DNA of 21,058 nt from Candidatus Rifleibacteriota bacterium (GTDB taxonomy: Bacteria; Riflebacteria; Ozemobacteria; Ozemobacterales; Ozemobacteraceae). Location: positions 1 through 21,058 of the forward strand of contig JAKJFO010000053.1 in NCBI GenBank assembly GCA_022704885.1. Reading direction: 5' to 3'. The notes beneath the pieces were generated by a model, which worked only from the letters and a program-made list of their open reading frames with translations, was not told the DNA's origin and searched no databases. Made by a program: the position numbers and the translations under genes. Shown piece after piece: positions 1 through 7,638 of the stretch (positions within the stretch are counted from its first letter, which is position 1; each line of letters begins with the position of its first letter).

Positions 1-4
1 TGCC

Positions 5-622
5 CTATTTTACCTCTACCCTGTCGATGAACTTCTTGATCGTCTTTTCTGTGAGGCCGGGAACTTCCTTGAGGTCTTCGAGAGAGAAGAAGCCGCCGTT
101 GTTATTGCGAAACTCGACGATCTTCTCTGCCAGTCGCTTGCCGACTCCTGGCAGAGTTTTAATCTCATCGATACTGGCGAAATTGAGGTTGAGCTTGTCG
201 CCCCAGGCCGCCTGGCCTGAATGACCGCCAACAACGGTGGCGTATTTTTCAAGTTCGCGCAGGCGCCTTTTGGTCAGGCCCTGAACTCCCAGCAGCTCAT
301 TCATTTCCTTCACCTGGCCTCGCTTCTGCACAAATTCATGAATACGCCTGGCCAGAGTAGGTGTCATACCTGGCAATGCCTTGATGCTGTTAACGTCGGT
401 GCGGTTGAGATTGAGTTTGCCGGCATTTTCCTCTTCATCATAGTAGTCGCCTTTAACCAGCACTGTCTGATCGGTCAATACCGCAATATCCTGAATCTGT
501 ACAGCCAGTTGCCGGTTCTTTCCTCGAACGACACTGACTTTGCTGATCAGCAGAAAAATGCCGAGACCGAGCAGCAACAGTAGTGCTGCGAATGCTATTT
601 TTTCGAGTCTGGTCAGAACCAT
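5..622 (-). CDS. comEA: ComEA-like membrane-anchored helix-hairpin-helix DNA-binding protein
   Basis: 205 residues. An N-terminal membrane helix (about residues 8-30, FAALLLLLGLGIFLLI) is followed by a linker and two helix-hairpin-helix units. Unit 1 is at about 70-130 (LNLNRTDVNSIKALPGMTP) and unit 2 at about 142-205 (LNLNFASIDEIKTLPGVGK). Both carry the ComEA hallmark LNxNxAsxxEixxLPGvG. Known ComEA proteins bind incoming double-stranded DNA outside the inner membrane and hand it to ComEC. Two tandem units are more than the single pair found in many ComEA proteins. The ATG lies one base after the comEC stop (TGATATG) and is preceded by AAGGA at a normal distance, so the two are very probably translated together. 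The gene order comEC then comEA is the reverse of Bacillus. The stop is TAG at 5-7. Confidence 0.88.
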   Translation of the reverse strand: MVLTRLEKIAFAALLLLLGLGIFLLISKVSVVRGKNRQLAVQIQDIAVLTDQTVLVKGDYYDEEENAGKLNLNRTDVNSIKALPGMTPTLARRIHEFVQKRGQVKEMNELLGVQGLTKRRLRELEKYATVVGGHSGQAAWGDKLNLNFASIDEIKTLPGVGKRLAEKIVEFRNNNGGFFSLEDLKEVPGLTEKTIKKFIDRVEVK

Positions 623-623
623 A

Positions 624-3557
624 TCAGTTATCCTTAACGAATACCCGGGTTTTCAGGCTGCCCCTGAACTGGTCAACCTGCACCGCCCCATTTTCTGAAG
701 TCAGATAGACCGGAAACTGCAGTTGCTTGAATCTTGGTGTATAACTACGACTGCGTGAGCTTATCGCACCTGCCAGATGATAGTTTTCCATCAGCCAGGC
801 CGACGGAAAGCGAAAGCTGACAGCTACTCCTTCCGGGTGGGATCTCTTGACATAATTTTCGAAAGCCTCGTAGGGATACGGCAGATCGGCGACGAAAACG
901 AAGTCTGCCTTGAAGTCGATATCACCATCGAGCGGATGTGCATTGCCGGCGATGTAGGCAAAATTCTGCTGAGCCCGACTGATTTTAAGAATCAGGCCGT
1001 CGTAATACTGCTGAAATTTTTTATCTGTCTGGGCCGGGTACATCACTTCGATCGTGGTTCCGGCTTCTGTCAGCTTATCGCCGGCTTTGACATGTGTAAC
1101 AGGAATCTGGTAGCGATGGACATCTTCAATAAGACGATTATATGATTCATAAGCAAGTTCCCAGAAATAACCTGGCGGAATACCTGCATTCTGACCAGCT
1201 TTTAACCGCCGTTCCATTTTCAGATCGCCAAAGGCGAACAGCCTGACATATTGTTCAAAGTCGACCCGGACTCCGTCGGTTGCCAGAGGAAAAGGCACGT
1301 AAAGACGATTGACCCGATAGGTCGAGAACACAGAACTCAGGCCTGAAATGCGCTCAGGCAGTGCTGAACTGAGAATCACCGCGTCGATTTCCCTTATCTG
1401 TTTACCGGAAAGTGCCGGCTGAATGACGCGTTCGCCGCGATCCATACCGCCGAGAGTATCGTTGAGCGCAGCATCGATAAGAACTACGCGCCCATCACCC
1501 TCTATCATCAGCGATGAGCCATAGCCGACATCCAGCATGGTCAGGCGCAGATCGGGCTGGCGTTCGATACCACTCAGAACAGCAACCGAGCCTGCCACCG
1601 TAACGATGACGACAAAAACGGCGAACAACGTCAGCGAATTGCGATACTCGGGCTCGTCCCAGACTTCACTGACGGCGCCGTAGATGGCAAACAGCCAGGT
1701 TTTGAGCTCCTGCCGGAAGTAGAAGGCATGCAGAATCAGATAGTAGATTACCAGCTCGCCGAACCCTGGCTGGGAAATCCGCGGAAACGGAATCAACGCG
1801 GCAAAGAAAGAGGCCATGCCGAGAAAGAATTTTACCGCCAGCCAGTTGGCGGCATTGAGCACCAGTGCCAGATAAATGCCGACGCCTGGAATAAAGGCTC
1901 CGATCAGGCCGGCAATAAGACCGATCTGCACGATCACACCGATCAACGGAATGGCGATAAGGTTGGCAATTGGCGCTGCCAGCGACATCTGACCAAAGTA
2001 AAAGGCTGAGAGCGGCAACATCATTGCAACAAGAATGGCGATCTGTGCTGCCAAAAAGCCCTGCAACCAGCCAGGCAGCATTTCGAAGGCAAAACTCTGA
2101 AAGGTCGAGCGATCTGAGAGCCTGGTCGAGACATAACAGACAGCTACTACGTAGGCAAAGGTCGCCGGGAAAAAGTAAGGGTGCAGCACCAGACCTTTTT
2201 TGATGATTACGGCGAGAAAGAATGCGAGCGTGGCAAAAAAGGCAAAGGCAAGACCAGGACCACGTAACATGCGCCTCAACATGACCGTCGAGGGGTCAGA
2301 GAAAATTGCCAGGGCGTAAATTGCCATGAACGAGAGAACAAAGCTTGGCTCGGTCAGCTGCAGCGGGCTCATCAGAAGAATATAGTCGGCCGCCACGCAC
2401 AGCGAGAATATCACTGACATCTTGAAACCAAAATCTTTGAGATAAGCCATGGAAAGGATAAAAAGACTGTTCATCAGGGCTGCGCGCACCGCCGAACTGG
2501 GCCAGCCGACGATCATGGCGAAAGTGAAAAGCGAAAACACGATGAGCGGTGCAAAAATTCGCAGTGGTATGCGGAACATCGCAAAAATTCCGTAAAGCAA
2601 TCCGGCAATAATTGTTACATGCAGACCTGAAACCGCCAGAACATGCGAAACCCCGGTCATTCTGAATTCCTGCGAAACCTTTGCCGGCAGACCACCTTTG
2701 AGGCCAAGCAGAACTCCGCCCAGAAAGCTTGATTCAGGATACGGCATGGTCTGCTTGATGACCTTGAGCACCTCATTTTTCACATAAAGCGAGAATCGGT
2801 ACCAGATGGCACCTGAGTCCTGTTGATCGACGACTTTCAAGACCGCACGGCGTGGTGTTATTCTGACAGTTCTGAAAATACCGCGATTGCGCAGATGTTG
2901 CCGGTAGTCCATAGAGCCCGGGTTGCGCTGCTCAGCCGCCTCGCTCAGTTGCCCTTCGATTTCAACAGTCTGGTTGAACGTCACTTCACGAAAAGCTTCG
3001 TTGTCTTCAAAAACCTGCGCCAGAAGAAGACCTCCGCTGACGGTCAATGCTTCGGAGCTGTGTTCGACGTTTTCAAAGGTTCCGCCGCTCTTTTTCGGAC
3101 CCGTATCATTCTGCACCAGAACGCGCCGACGTTCGACCTTGCGCATGGTTTCAGGCTGAATGAGGACCTCGAGATAATCTCCGCGCAATTTAGGCTCTTC
3201 GATGATCCGGCCGCGAATGCGCCAGTTCGTGGCCTCATCATGTTTGTCGCAGATCGCCTTGAAATGAGCAGGATCATCATCGCGAAGCTCAGAGACATAC
3301 CTGTATGCGCCAAACATTGTCATAGTAAGCATGAAAAAAATCATGCTGAGAACAGGGATGCCTTCTTCGTCTTCTCTGACTGCCTTTATGAATGCCGGAC
3401 TGAAAACATTGCCATACTTGAAAAACATTGGAATCATGGCACAGAGGAAAAAAACACCAACCAGTATCAGAAGAAGTCCGCTGGCTGTTATGCCTGATAG
3501 CACGGCAAGCCCCATACCGCCGATGAAAGCAAGAGAGAGAAGGATGAATGTCAACAA
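624..3557 (-). CDS. comEC: ComEC/Rec2-family DNA-uptake channel with degenerate metallo-beta-lactamase domain
   Basis: 977 residues. The layout is N-terminal membrane helices, a DUF4131-type domain (to about 270, with RNPGSMDYRQHLRNRGIF matching the family NPGxFDYxxYL motif), the Competence membrane domain (about 275-640, with TGVSHVLAVSGLHVTII, the family signature), and a C-terminal metallo-beta-lactamase-like domain (about 665-960, opening with LTMLDVGYGSSLMI). ComEC forms the inner-membrane pore for single-stranded DNA. In the last domain the usual HxHxDH metal motif reads SSALPERISG, the later TGDA motif reads AGNAH and PHHGS is absent, so I infer no metal-dependent nuclease activity. 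The start is uncertain: TTG at 3557 follows AAGGG by 12 bases, and an in-frame CTG lies closer. The stop of the small upstream gene ends 2 bases before the TTG. Confidence 0.9.
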   Translation of the reverse strand: MLTFILLSLAFIGGMGLAVLSGITASGLLLILVGVFFLCAMIPMFFKYGNVFSPAFIKAVREDEEGIPVLSMIFFMLTMTMFGAYRYVSELRDDDPAHFKAICDKHDEATNWRIRGRIIEEPKLRGDYLEVLIQPETMRKVERRRVLVQNDTGPKKSGGTFENVEHSSEALTVSGGLLLAQVFEDNEAFREVTFNQTVEIEGQLSEAAEQRNPGSMDYRQHLRNRGIFRTVRITPRRAVLKVVDQQDSGAIWYRFSLYVKNEVLKVIKQTMPYPESSFLGGVLLGLKGGLPAKVSQEFRMTGVSHVLAVSGLHVTIIAGLLYGIFAMFRIPLRIFAPLIVFSLFTFAMIVGWPSSAVRAALMNSLFILSMAYLKDFGFKMSVIFSLCVAADYILLMSPLQLTEPSFVLSFMAIYALAIFSDPSTVMLRRMLRGPGLAFAFFATLAFFLAVIIKKGLVLHPYFFPATFAYVVAVCYVSTRLSDRSTFQSFAFEMLPGWLQGFLAAQIAILVAMMLPLSAFYFGQMSLAAPIANLIAIPLIGVIVQIGLIAGLIGAFIPGVGIYLALVLNAANWLAVKFFLGMASFFAALIPFPRISQPGFGELVIYYLILHAFYFRQELKTWLFAIYGAVSEVWDEPEYRNSLTLFAVFVVIVTVAGSVAVLSGIERQPDLRLTMLDVGYGSSLMIEGDGRVVLIDAALNDTLGGMDRGERVIQPALSGKQIREIDAVILSSALPERISGLSSVFSTYRVNRLYVPFPLATDGVRVDFEQYVRLFAFGDLKMERRLKAGQNAGIPPGYFWELAYESYNRLIEDVHRYQIPVTHVKAGDKLTEAGTTIEVMYPAQTDKKFQQYYDGLILKISRAQQNFAYIAGNAHPLDGDIDFKADFVFVADLPYPYEAFENYVKRSHPEGVAVSFRFPSAWLMENYHLAGAISSRSRSYTPRFKQLQFPVYLTSENGAVQVDQFRGSLKTRVFVKDN

Positions 3558-3559
3558 GA

Positions 3560-3727
3560 TCAGTCGATTCCCTTCTCTATCTTAATGTGTGGGTAGTAAT
3601 CAAGATTAGACAAGATGTTGTCTCTGATTCGGTAATCTGATTTGACAACAAGTATCAGTGCACCTGTCATCAGTGTCACTACCAGAAGAACGATCAGAAA
3701 ACGGGTAGCTTCATTGGATTCCTGCAC
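3560..3727 (-). CDS. Small single-helix membrane protein between the peptidase-like gene and comEC
   Basis: 55 codons from GTG to TGA. The product begins VQESNEATRF, continues with one hydrophobic helix (about residues 11-28, LIVLLVVTLMTGALILVV), then a charged tail ending IKIEKGID. AGGA lies 9 bases before the GTG. The gene fills the gap exactly: it begins 15 bases after the upstream stop and its TGA ends 2 bases before the proposed comEC start. That packing supports it as a real operon member. I recognise no family. A helix followed by a short polar domain is compatible with a small accessory subunit of a membrane complex, but that is inference from position only. Confidence 0.6.
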   Translation of the reverse strand: MQESNEATRFLIVLLVVTLMTGALILVVKSDYRIRDNILSNLDYYPHIKIEKGID

Positions 3728-3742
3728 GAGATAATGTCCTGT

Positions 3743-4525
3743 CTATTCCATTGCGGACCAGGCATTAGTCTTCTGAACCCAGTCGCTGAACAGAGAAAAG
3801 AATTTATCAAAATCGAAACTGGTGATCTGTCTGAAACAGGTCTCCGATTCCATGTCTTCAAGGGCTCCCATCAGAGTCGAATATTTGGTAAAAAAGCTGT
3901 CGCAATAAATACTCAATAACAGCCTGACCATATAGAACGCCTGATAAAGAGCGAGTTGACGACGGGCAGGGTCTGGAATCAGGTGGATGTCTTTCGACAG
4001 AATGCCGGGTTTGATAAGCTGCCCGCTCTTCTGGGCATCCTGAAGCTTGCCCCAGCCGGCCTGAAGCCATTCTCTGCTGTCTGGTCGGATCTTGTAAGCT
4101 GCCTGCAGAGCAAAACCCTCACGTAGCCATGATGGTGTCCGCCACTGTCTTAATGCCAGTTCGCGTTCGTTGACCCGGACATTGAAAAACAGATGGCCGA
4201 GTTCGCGGGTGGCAACCTCACCGATACCGGCGTCGAGCTTATCAACCAGCAGAAAGATTGCATTGCTCTGGTAAACGATGCGGATTCCCTCACCGACCTT
4301 TACCGGCGAACCTGTCGCCTGCTCCATCTCGGTTTCATTCTTCATGATGAAAAAGCTTCCAGGCGGGTCATCATGAAAATTGAACACCTGCTTGAAAACT
4401 GGAGTGGCGCGGTCTAGGCTGTCGAGCATCTCTTCGGCAGCAAGACTGTCTACGATATCAAAATATACGGTATAAGACCTGAGTTCAAATTTCTGATTCA
4501 GAGAATTGACTGCTGGTTCAGACAT
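3743..4525 (-). CDS. Peptidase-MA-like (gluzincin-fold) protein, probably inactive
   Basis: About 260 residues from the ATG at 4525, which follows GGGGG by six bases. Adjacent ATG 4528 or a TTG at 4558 are other possible starts, but the ribosome site favours the ATG pair. The core ATRELGHLFF (about residue 107) followed by PSWLREGFALQ (about 133) matches the HExxH...WLxEG pattern of peptidase-MA-like metallopeptidases. The first histidine of HExxH is replaced by arginine (RELGH), while the second histidine and the downstream glutamate remain. I infer lost or altered zinc binding. There is no clear signal peptide or membrane helix. It is the first gene of the operon leading to comEC and comEA, which raises the possibility of a structural or regulatory role in uptake. 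Confidence 0.6.
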   Translation of the reverse strand: MSEPAVNSLNQKFELRSYTVYFDIVDSLAAEEMLDSLDRATPVFKQVFNFHDDPPGSFFIMKNETEMEQATGSPVKVGEGIRIVYQSNAIFLLVDKLDAGIGEVATRELGHLFFNVRVNERELALRQWRTPSWLREGFALQAAYKIRPDSREWLQAGWGKLQDAQKSGQLIKPGILSKDIHLIPDPARRQLALYQAFYMVRLLLSIYCDSFFTKYSTLMGALEDMESETCFRQITSFDFDKFFSLFSDWVQKTNAWSAME

Positions 4526-4569
4526 CATGTACCCCCGGAAGTTTTTTTCAGCATACAATTTTTTTAATT

Positions 4570-4599
4570 CTTATAGCAAGCATTTCAGTTGACTTGCAA
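4570..4599 (-). promoter_or_regulatory. Candidate sigma-70-type promoter of the comEC operon
   Basis: On the minus strand TTGCAA (4599-4594) and TATAAG (4575-4570) are separated by 18 bases. The start would lie near 4563, about 35 bases before the ATG at 4525. Its -35 box touches that of the divergent plus-strand promoter. Confidence 0.5.
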
Positions 4600-4618
4600 T
4601 AAAATCGTGACATATAAT
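4589..4618 (+). promoter_or_regulatory. Strong sigma-70-type promoter of the cNMP/ATPase/TPR gene
   Basis: TTGACT (4589-4594), an 18-base spacer, then a perfect TATAAT (4613-4618). Transcription should begin near 4625. AGGA lies five bases before the ATG at 4657. Confidence 0.72.
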
Positions 4619-4656
4619 TCTTAGGTACTAAAATCTATGAGAGTGACAGGATAAAT

Positions 4657-7227
4657 ATGGATCTACAAAAAATAGAGCTCTTTTCTTCACTTAACCCGAC
4701 CGAAATCTCCCAGATCAACAGTATTGCGCGCAGGATCCATCTGACCCGCGGAGAATCGGTGTTCAACGAAGGGGATTTTGAAAAAAACATCTATATCGTC
4801 GAAACCGGTCAGGTCGAGATATTCAAGCGCACTCCCCTCAACGGCGAACAGTCGATGGCAGTAATGAAGAATGGTGATTATTTTGGTGAGATGGCTTTCT
4901 TCGAAAAGGCCGCTACCAGATCGGCTTCAGCCCGAACTCTCCAGACCACGTCACTTATCGTCATCGAGGGCCCTGACTTTGAAAAGCTCATTCACAATTA
5001 TCCTTCCATAAGCCTTAAGCTGCTGGCCACGCTCTCTCAGAGACTTCGCGACACGAACAAGCTTATAATCGGCGGCCCTGGCACGGCTGCAACCGCCGCG
5101 ACAGCAAAAAAAGAATGCCAGATGATCACGATCGCCTCAGCCAAAGATGGTTACGGCAAAACAACCTTTGCCACCAGCCTGGCGCGCATTCTCTCAATGG
5201 AACTCAACAAAAAGGTTCTGTTCCTTGATCTCGACCTTTATTTCGGTGGTGGCACTCATCTTCTCGGTGTACACTCGCCTCGTTCGATCGTAGATATCAC
5301 CAACCGCTACCGCGCTGACGAGCAGAAATTCAACCTGCTCAGCGAAAGTATCAGACTCAGCGAAAACCTTTTCACCATACCGGCTCCGCGCAGCTTTCTC
5401 GAAGCCGAGCAGATTCACGCGACCGATATCATCAAGCTCCTCAAGGAAGCCAAGAAGTATTATGATTATGTCGTCACCGATACCGGCTCGATCTTCGATG
5501 AAAATCTCTATACGGTGCTTGACACATCTGACTTTGTCTTCTTCATCATCAACTTTGCCAGCCTGTCAACGATCACCGACAACGTCAGATTTTTCCATGG
5601 CATATCCAAACTGAGCTATCCTCGCGAAAGACTCATTCTGCTGGGCAACAACATCGGCCCCGACTTCTCGACCAGCAAAACCAGCAGGGTTTTCCCATAC
5701 CCGGTCATTGGTGGCCTGCCGCGCATTCCAGACTTTGAGCCTCAGTTTGGCAAACCTGCATACGATCTCAATCCGACCAGCCCCTACTGTGAAGTCCTCC
5801 GCCTGCTGGTTCGCAATGTCCTCAAAGAAGTCAACCTCAAAAAGCCGCAGACCAAGGGCAATATCTTCACCATGCTGTTTGGCGAAAAAGACCCTGAACA
5901 GGTCATCAACCTGCAGCTGAGCCAGCTCAACCCGCCACCCGGCAGCAGTTTCTCGCCAATCATCAATCCGCGCGATGTCCGCTCACAGGTCAAGTATGTT
6001 CGCTATAACCTGCTTTTCGGTTATATCGAAGAAGCCAAGAGCAATCTGCTCTCATTCATGGAATATTCACAGTCATCGGCACCTCTTTGTGAACTGCTCG
6101 GTGAAATTTTTCTGGTCGAAGAAAAACTTTCTGAAGCACTCGAAGCCTTTCAGAAAGCGGTTTCGCTCGATCCGCAGCAGCATGTTGCCCTTGGTTATCT
6201 CTCGCATCTCTCGGGCAGCAAAGACAGCTTCGATCGTGCGATAGCCGCAATTGAAGCAAAAATAGCGGCTAATCCGAATCACCTCGACCTGATCAACGAT
6301 TACGGTAAGATTCTGATGATCAACGAGCATTACGAAGAAGGCGCAATTCAGTTCAAGAAAGCTCTCAAAGCAAATCCGAACTATCTTGAAGCCAAGCTCA
6401 ACCACGCAATCTGTCTGTCAAAGGGCGGCAAAAGCGAAGATGCCATCGAAATGCTGCTTGGCGCCGAAAACAAGAATCCCCGCCTGTTCTACACACTCGG
6501 CGAAATCTTTTACCAGTCAGGACGCCTCTATCTAGCTTATAAGGCCTATAACAAAGCTTCGGCGCTCTATCCGAGCTATCCGGGTCTCAGACCCAAACTT
6601 TTCGAACTGTCTGGTTATCTGCGAAAGCTCGACACGGTCATCGACCTCCACGAAAAGTTCGTCAACACCAGCCCGAAATTCCCCGATCTGCACACCAAGC
6701 TCGCCAACTTCTATCACCTTGCCGGCAAATCAGAACTGGCAATAACCCAGTTCAAAAAAGCTCTGGCTCTCAATCCTAATTACAAAGAGGCAAAAATCAA
6801 ACTGGAAGCGCTGCAGAAAGATTCAATCTGGCGCCTGGCCAAACAGCATCTCGAAGGCGACGCCTCAGATGTCACCGCCTCAACCCGCTCGCTCAAAGCA
6901 GTAGTAAACTTCATCAGCGGCGATGACAAAACCCGCTTCCCCGAAGAAGCCGTTCTGCATATCAAAAATGTCGGCACCGCCAAAACCATACAGAAAGCGC
7001 TCAATGCAACCCAGCTCGAAGCCGGAAGCGCTGAGCTCGACCTGTCCCACTCGGTCTGCTTGCTACCCAGGATATCCTGCTGTTCCAGATTGCTGAAGTC
7101 AAGAGTGGCAATGTCATCAGGTTTTCGCCTCATTATCTCGAAAAAGACGAGATCGTTGCCGGTCGCTGTGATGTCGACCTCGACTTTGACCTCAACCAGG
7201 AAGCCGATGGCCTGGTCGAGCATCTGA
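4657..7227 (+). CDS. Cyclic-nucleotide-binding / MinD-CpaE-like ATPase / TPR fusion protein (frame broken near 7047)
   Basis: As read, 856 residues. Residues about 10-125 are a CRP-type nucleotide-binding domain (GDYFGEMAFFEKAATRSASA resembles the phosphate-binding cassette). Residues about 153-400 are a ParA/MinD/CpaE-type ATPase with deviant Walker A KDGYGKTT, A-prime DLDLYFGG and a TDTG box. Residues about 475-715 hold TPR-like repeats (FKKALKANPNYLEAK, FKKALALNPNYKEAK). There is no helix-turn-helix, so it is not a DNA-binding CRP regulator. CpaE-type proteins place or regulate pilus machines, and pseudopilus genes lie nearby; a role in positioning or switching such a machine is inference. 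The last 59 residues (after residue 797) are out-of-frame nonsense; the true continuation lies in another frame to 7571. Start ATG has AGGA five bases before it. Confidence 0.85.
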   Translation: MDLQKIELFSSLNPTEISQINSIARRIHLTRGESVFNEGDFEKNIYIVETGQVEIFKRTPLNGEQSMAVMKNGDYFGEMAFFEKAATRSASARTLQTTSLIVIEGPDFEKLIHNYPSISLKLLATLSQRLRDTNKLIIGGPGTAATAATAKKECQMITIASAKDGYGKTTFATSLARILSMELNKKVLFLDLDLYFGGGTHLLGVHSPRSIVDITNRYRADEQKFNLLSESIRLSENLFTIPAPRSFLEAEQIHATDIIKLLKEAKKYYDYVVTDTGSIFDENLYTVLDTSDFVFFIINFASLSTITDNVRFFHGISKLSYPRERLILLGNNIGPDFSTSKTSRVFPYPVIGGLPRIPDFEPQFGKPAYDLNPTSPYCEVLRLLVRNVLKEVNLKKPQTKGNIFTMLFGEKDPEQVINLQLSQLNPPPGSSFSPIINPRDVRSQVKYVRYNLLFGYIEEAKSNLLSFMEYSQSSAPLCELLGEIFLVEEKLSEALEAFQKAVSLDPQQHVALGYLSHLSGSKDSFDRAIAAIEAKIAANPNHLDLINDYGKILMINEHYEEGAIQFKKALKANPNYLEAKLNHAICLSKGGKSEDAIEMLLGAENKNPRLFYTLGEIFYQSGRLYLAYKAYNKASALYPSYPGLRPKLFELSGYLRKLDTVIDLHEKFVNTSPKFPDLHTKLANFYHLAGKSELAITQFKKALALNPNYKEAKIKLEALQKDSIWRLAKQHLEGDASDVTASTRSLKAVVNFISGDDKTRFPEEAVLHIKNVGTAKTIQKALNATQLEAGSAELDLSHSVCLLPRISCCSRLLKSRVAMSSGFRLIISKKTRSLPVAVMSTSTLTSTRKPMAWSSI

Positions 7228-7571
7228 CCAAGTATTTCCTGGTTCACCTTGAATCGAAAAGGCATGCAGAATTCATATCATCCAATGGTTCTGGTGGTTA
7301 CAAGGCCTACCTCAAAAACGAAAACAACGGACTCGAATCTACAGGTTACATCAATCCCGAAAACGAAAACCAGATCAACTTCGTACTCAACGCCTCGCAC
7401 AAATCAAACACTGCAGCTGCCAATCCTGGCGACAAAATGAGCATCAAGATTGTCGACAACAAAAAAGACATCATCTTCGCAACTGACTTTACCGTCAGCA
7501 AAGCAGATGTTCTCAACTTCTACAAGACCATTACCGCCCAGGAATCCCCCAAGGCAAAAGAAGCCAGCTGA
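7047..7571 (+). pseudogene. Displaced 3' part of the cNMP/ATPase/TPR gene (after a one-base frameshift)
   Basis: From 7035 to the TGA at 7569-7571 the frame one base back is open and reads protein-like: LGLLATQDILLFQIAEVKSG, then a mixed charged region, ending ESPKAKEAS. It has no start codon or ribosome site of its own. If the CCC at 7046-7048 were CCCC, the upstream frame would pass through DLSPLGLLATQ and give one 971-residue protein. The C-terminal domain (about 175 residues) is not one I recognise. This is either a true mutation or a base dropped in a homopolymer during sequencing or assembly. Confidence 0.75.
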
Positions 7572-7586
7572 ACCAGCCATAGCTAA

Positions 7587-7617
7587 AAGCGGCTCAAGAC
7601 TGTGTCTTGAGCCGCTT
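7587..7617. terminator. Bidirectional hairpin terminator between convergent genes
   Basis: Perfect 14-base inverted repeat (AAGCGGCTCAAGAC / GTCTTGAGCCGCTT) with a 3-base loop. On the minus strand it is followed by TTTTAG; on the plus strand by a weaker CTAACTTTA. It lies between the converging 4657 gene and the ATP-grasp gene. A second weaker hairpin (AGCCTGA/TCAGGCT, 7626-7645) follows with TTCT and overlaps the ATP-grasp stop. Confidence 0.82.
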
Positions 7618-7638
7618 CTAACTTTAGCCTGAAACCAG

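Noticed and set aside
2823..3497. 224-codon plus-strand open frame opposite comEC
   Set aside because: It lies wholly inside comEC on the other strand, has no convincing domain or ribosome site, and comEC matches its family along this stretch.
7045..7051. Programmed -1 ribosomal frameshift at TCCCAC
   Set aside because: The direction fits, but there is no slippery X-XXY-YYZ heptamer and no evident stimulatory hairpin; a dropped C is simpler.
7249..7632. Short plus-strand frames after the broken fusion gene
   Set aside because: Their serine/threonine-rich products are out of frame with the protein-like continuation that ends at 7571.
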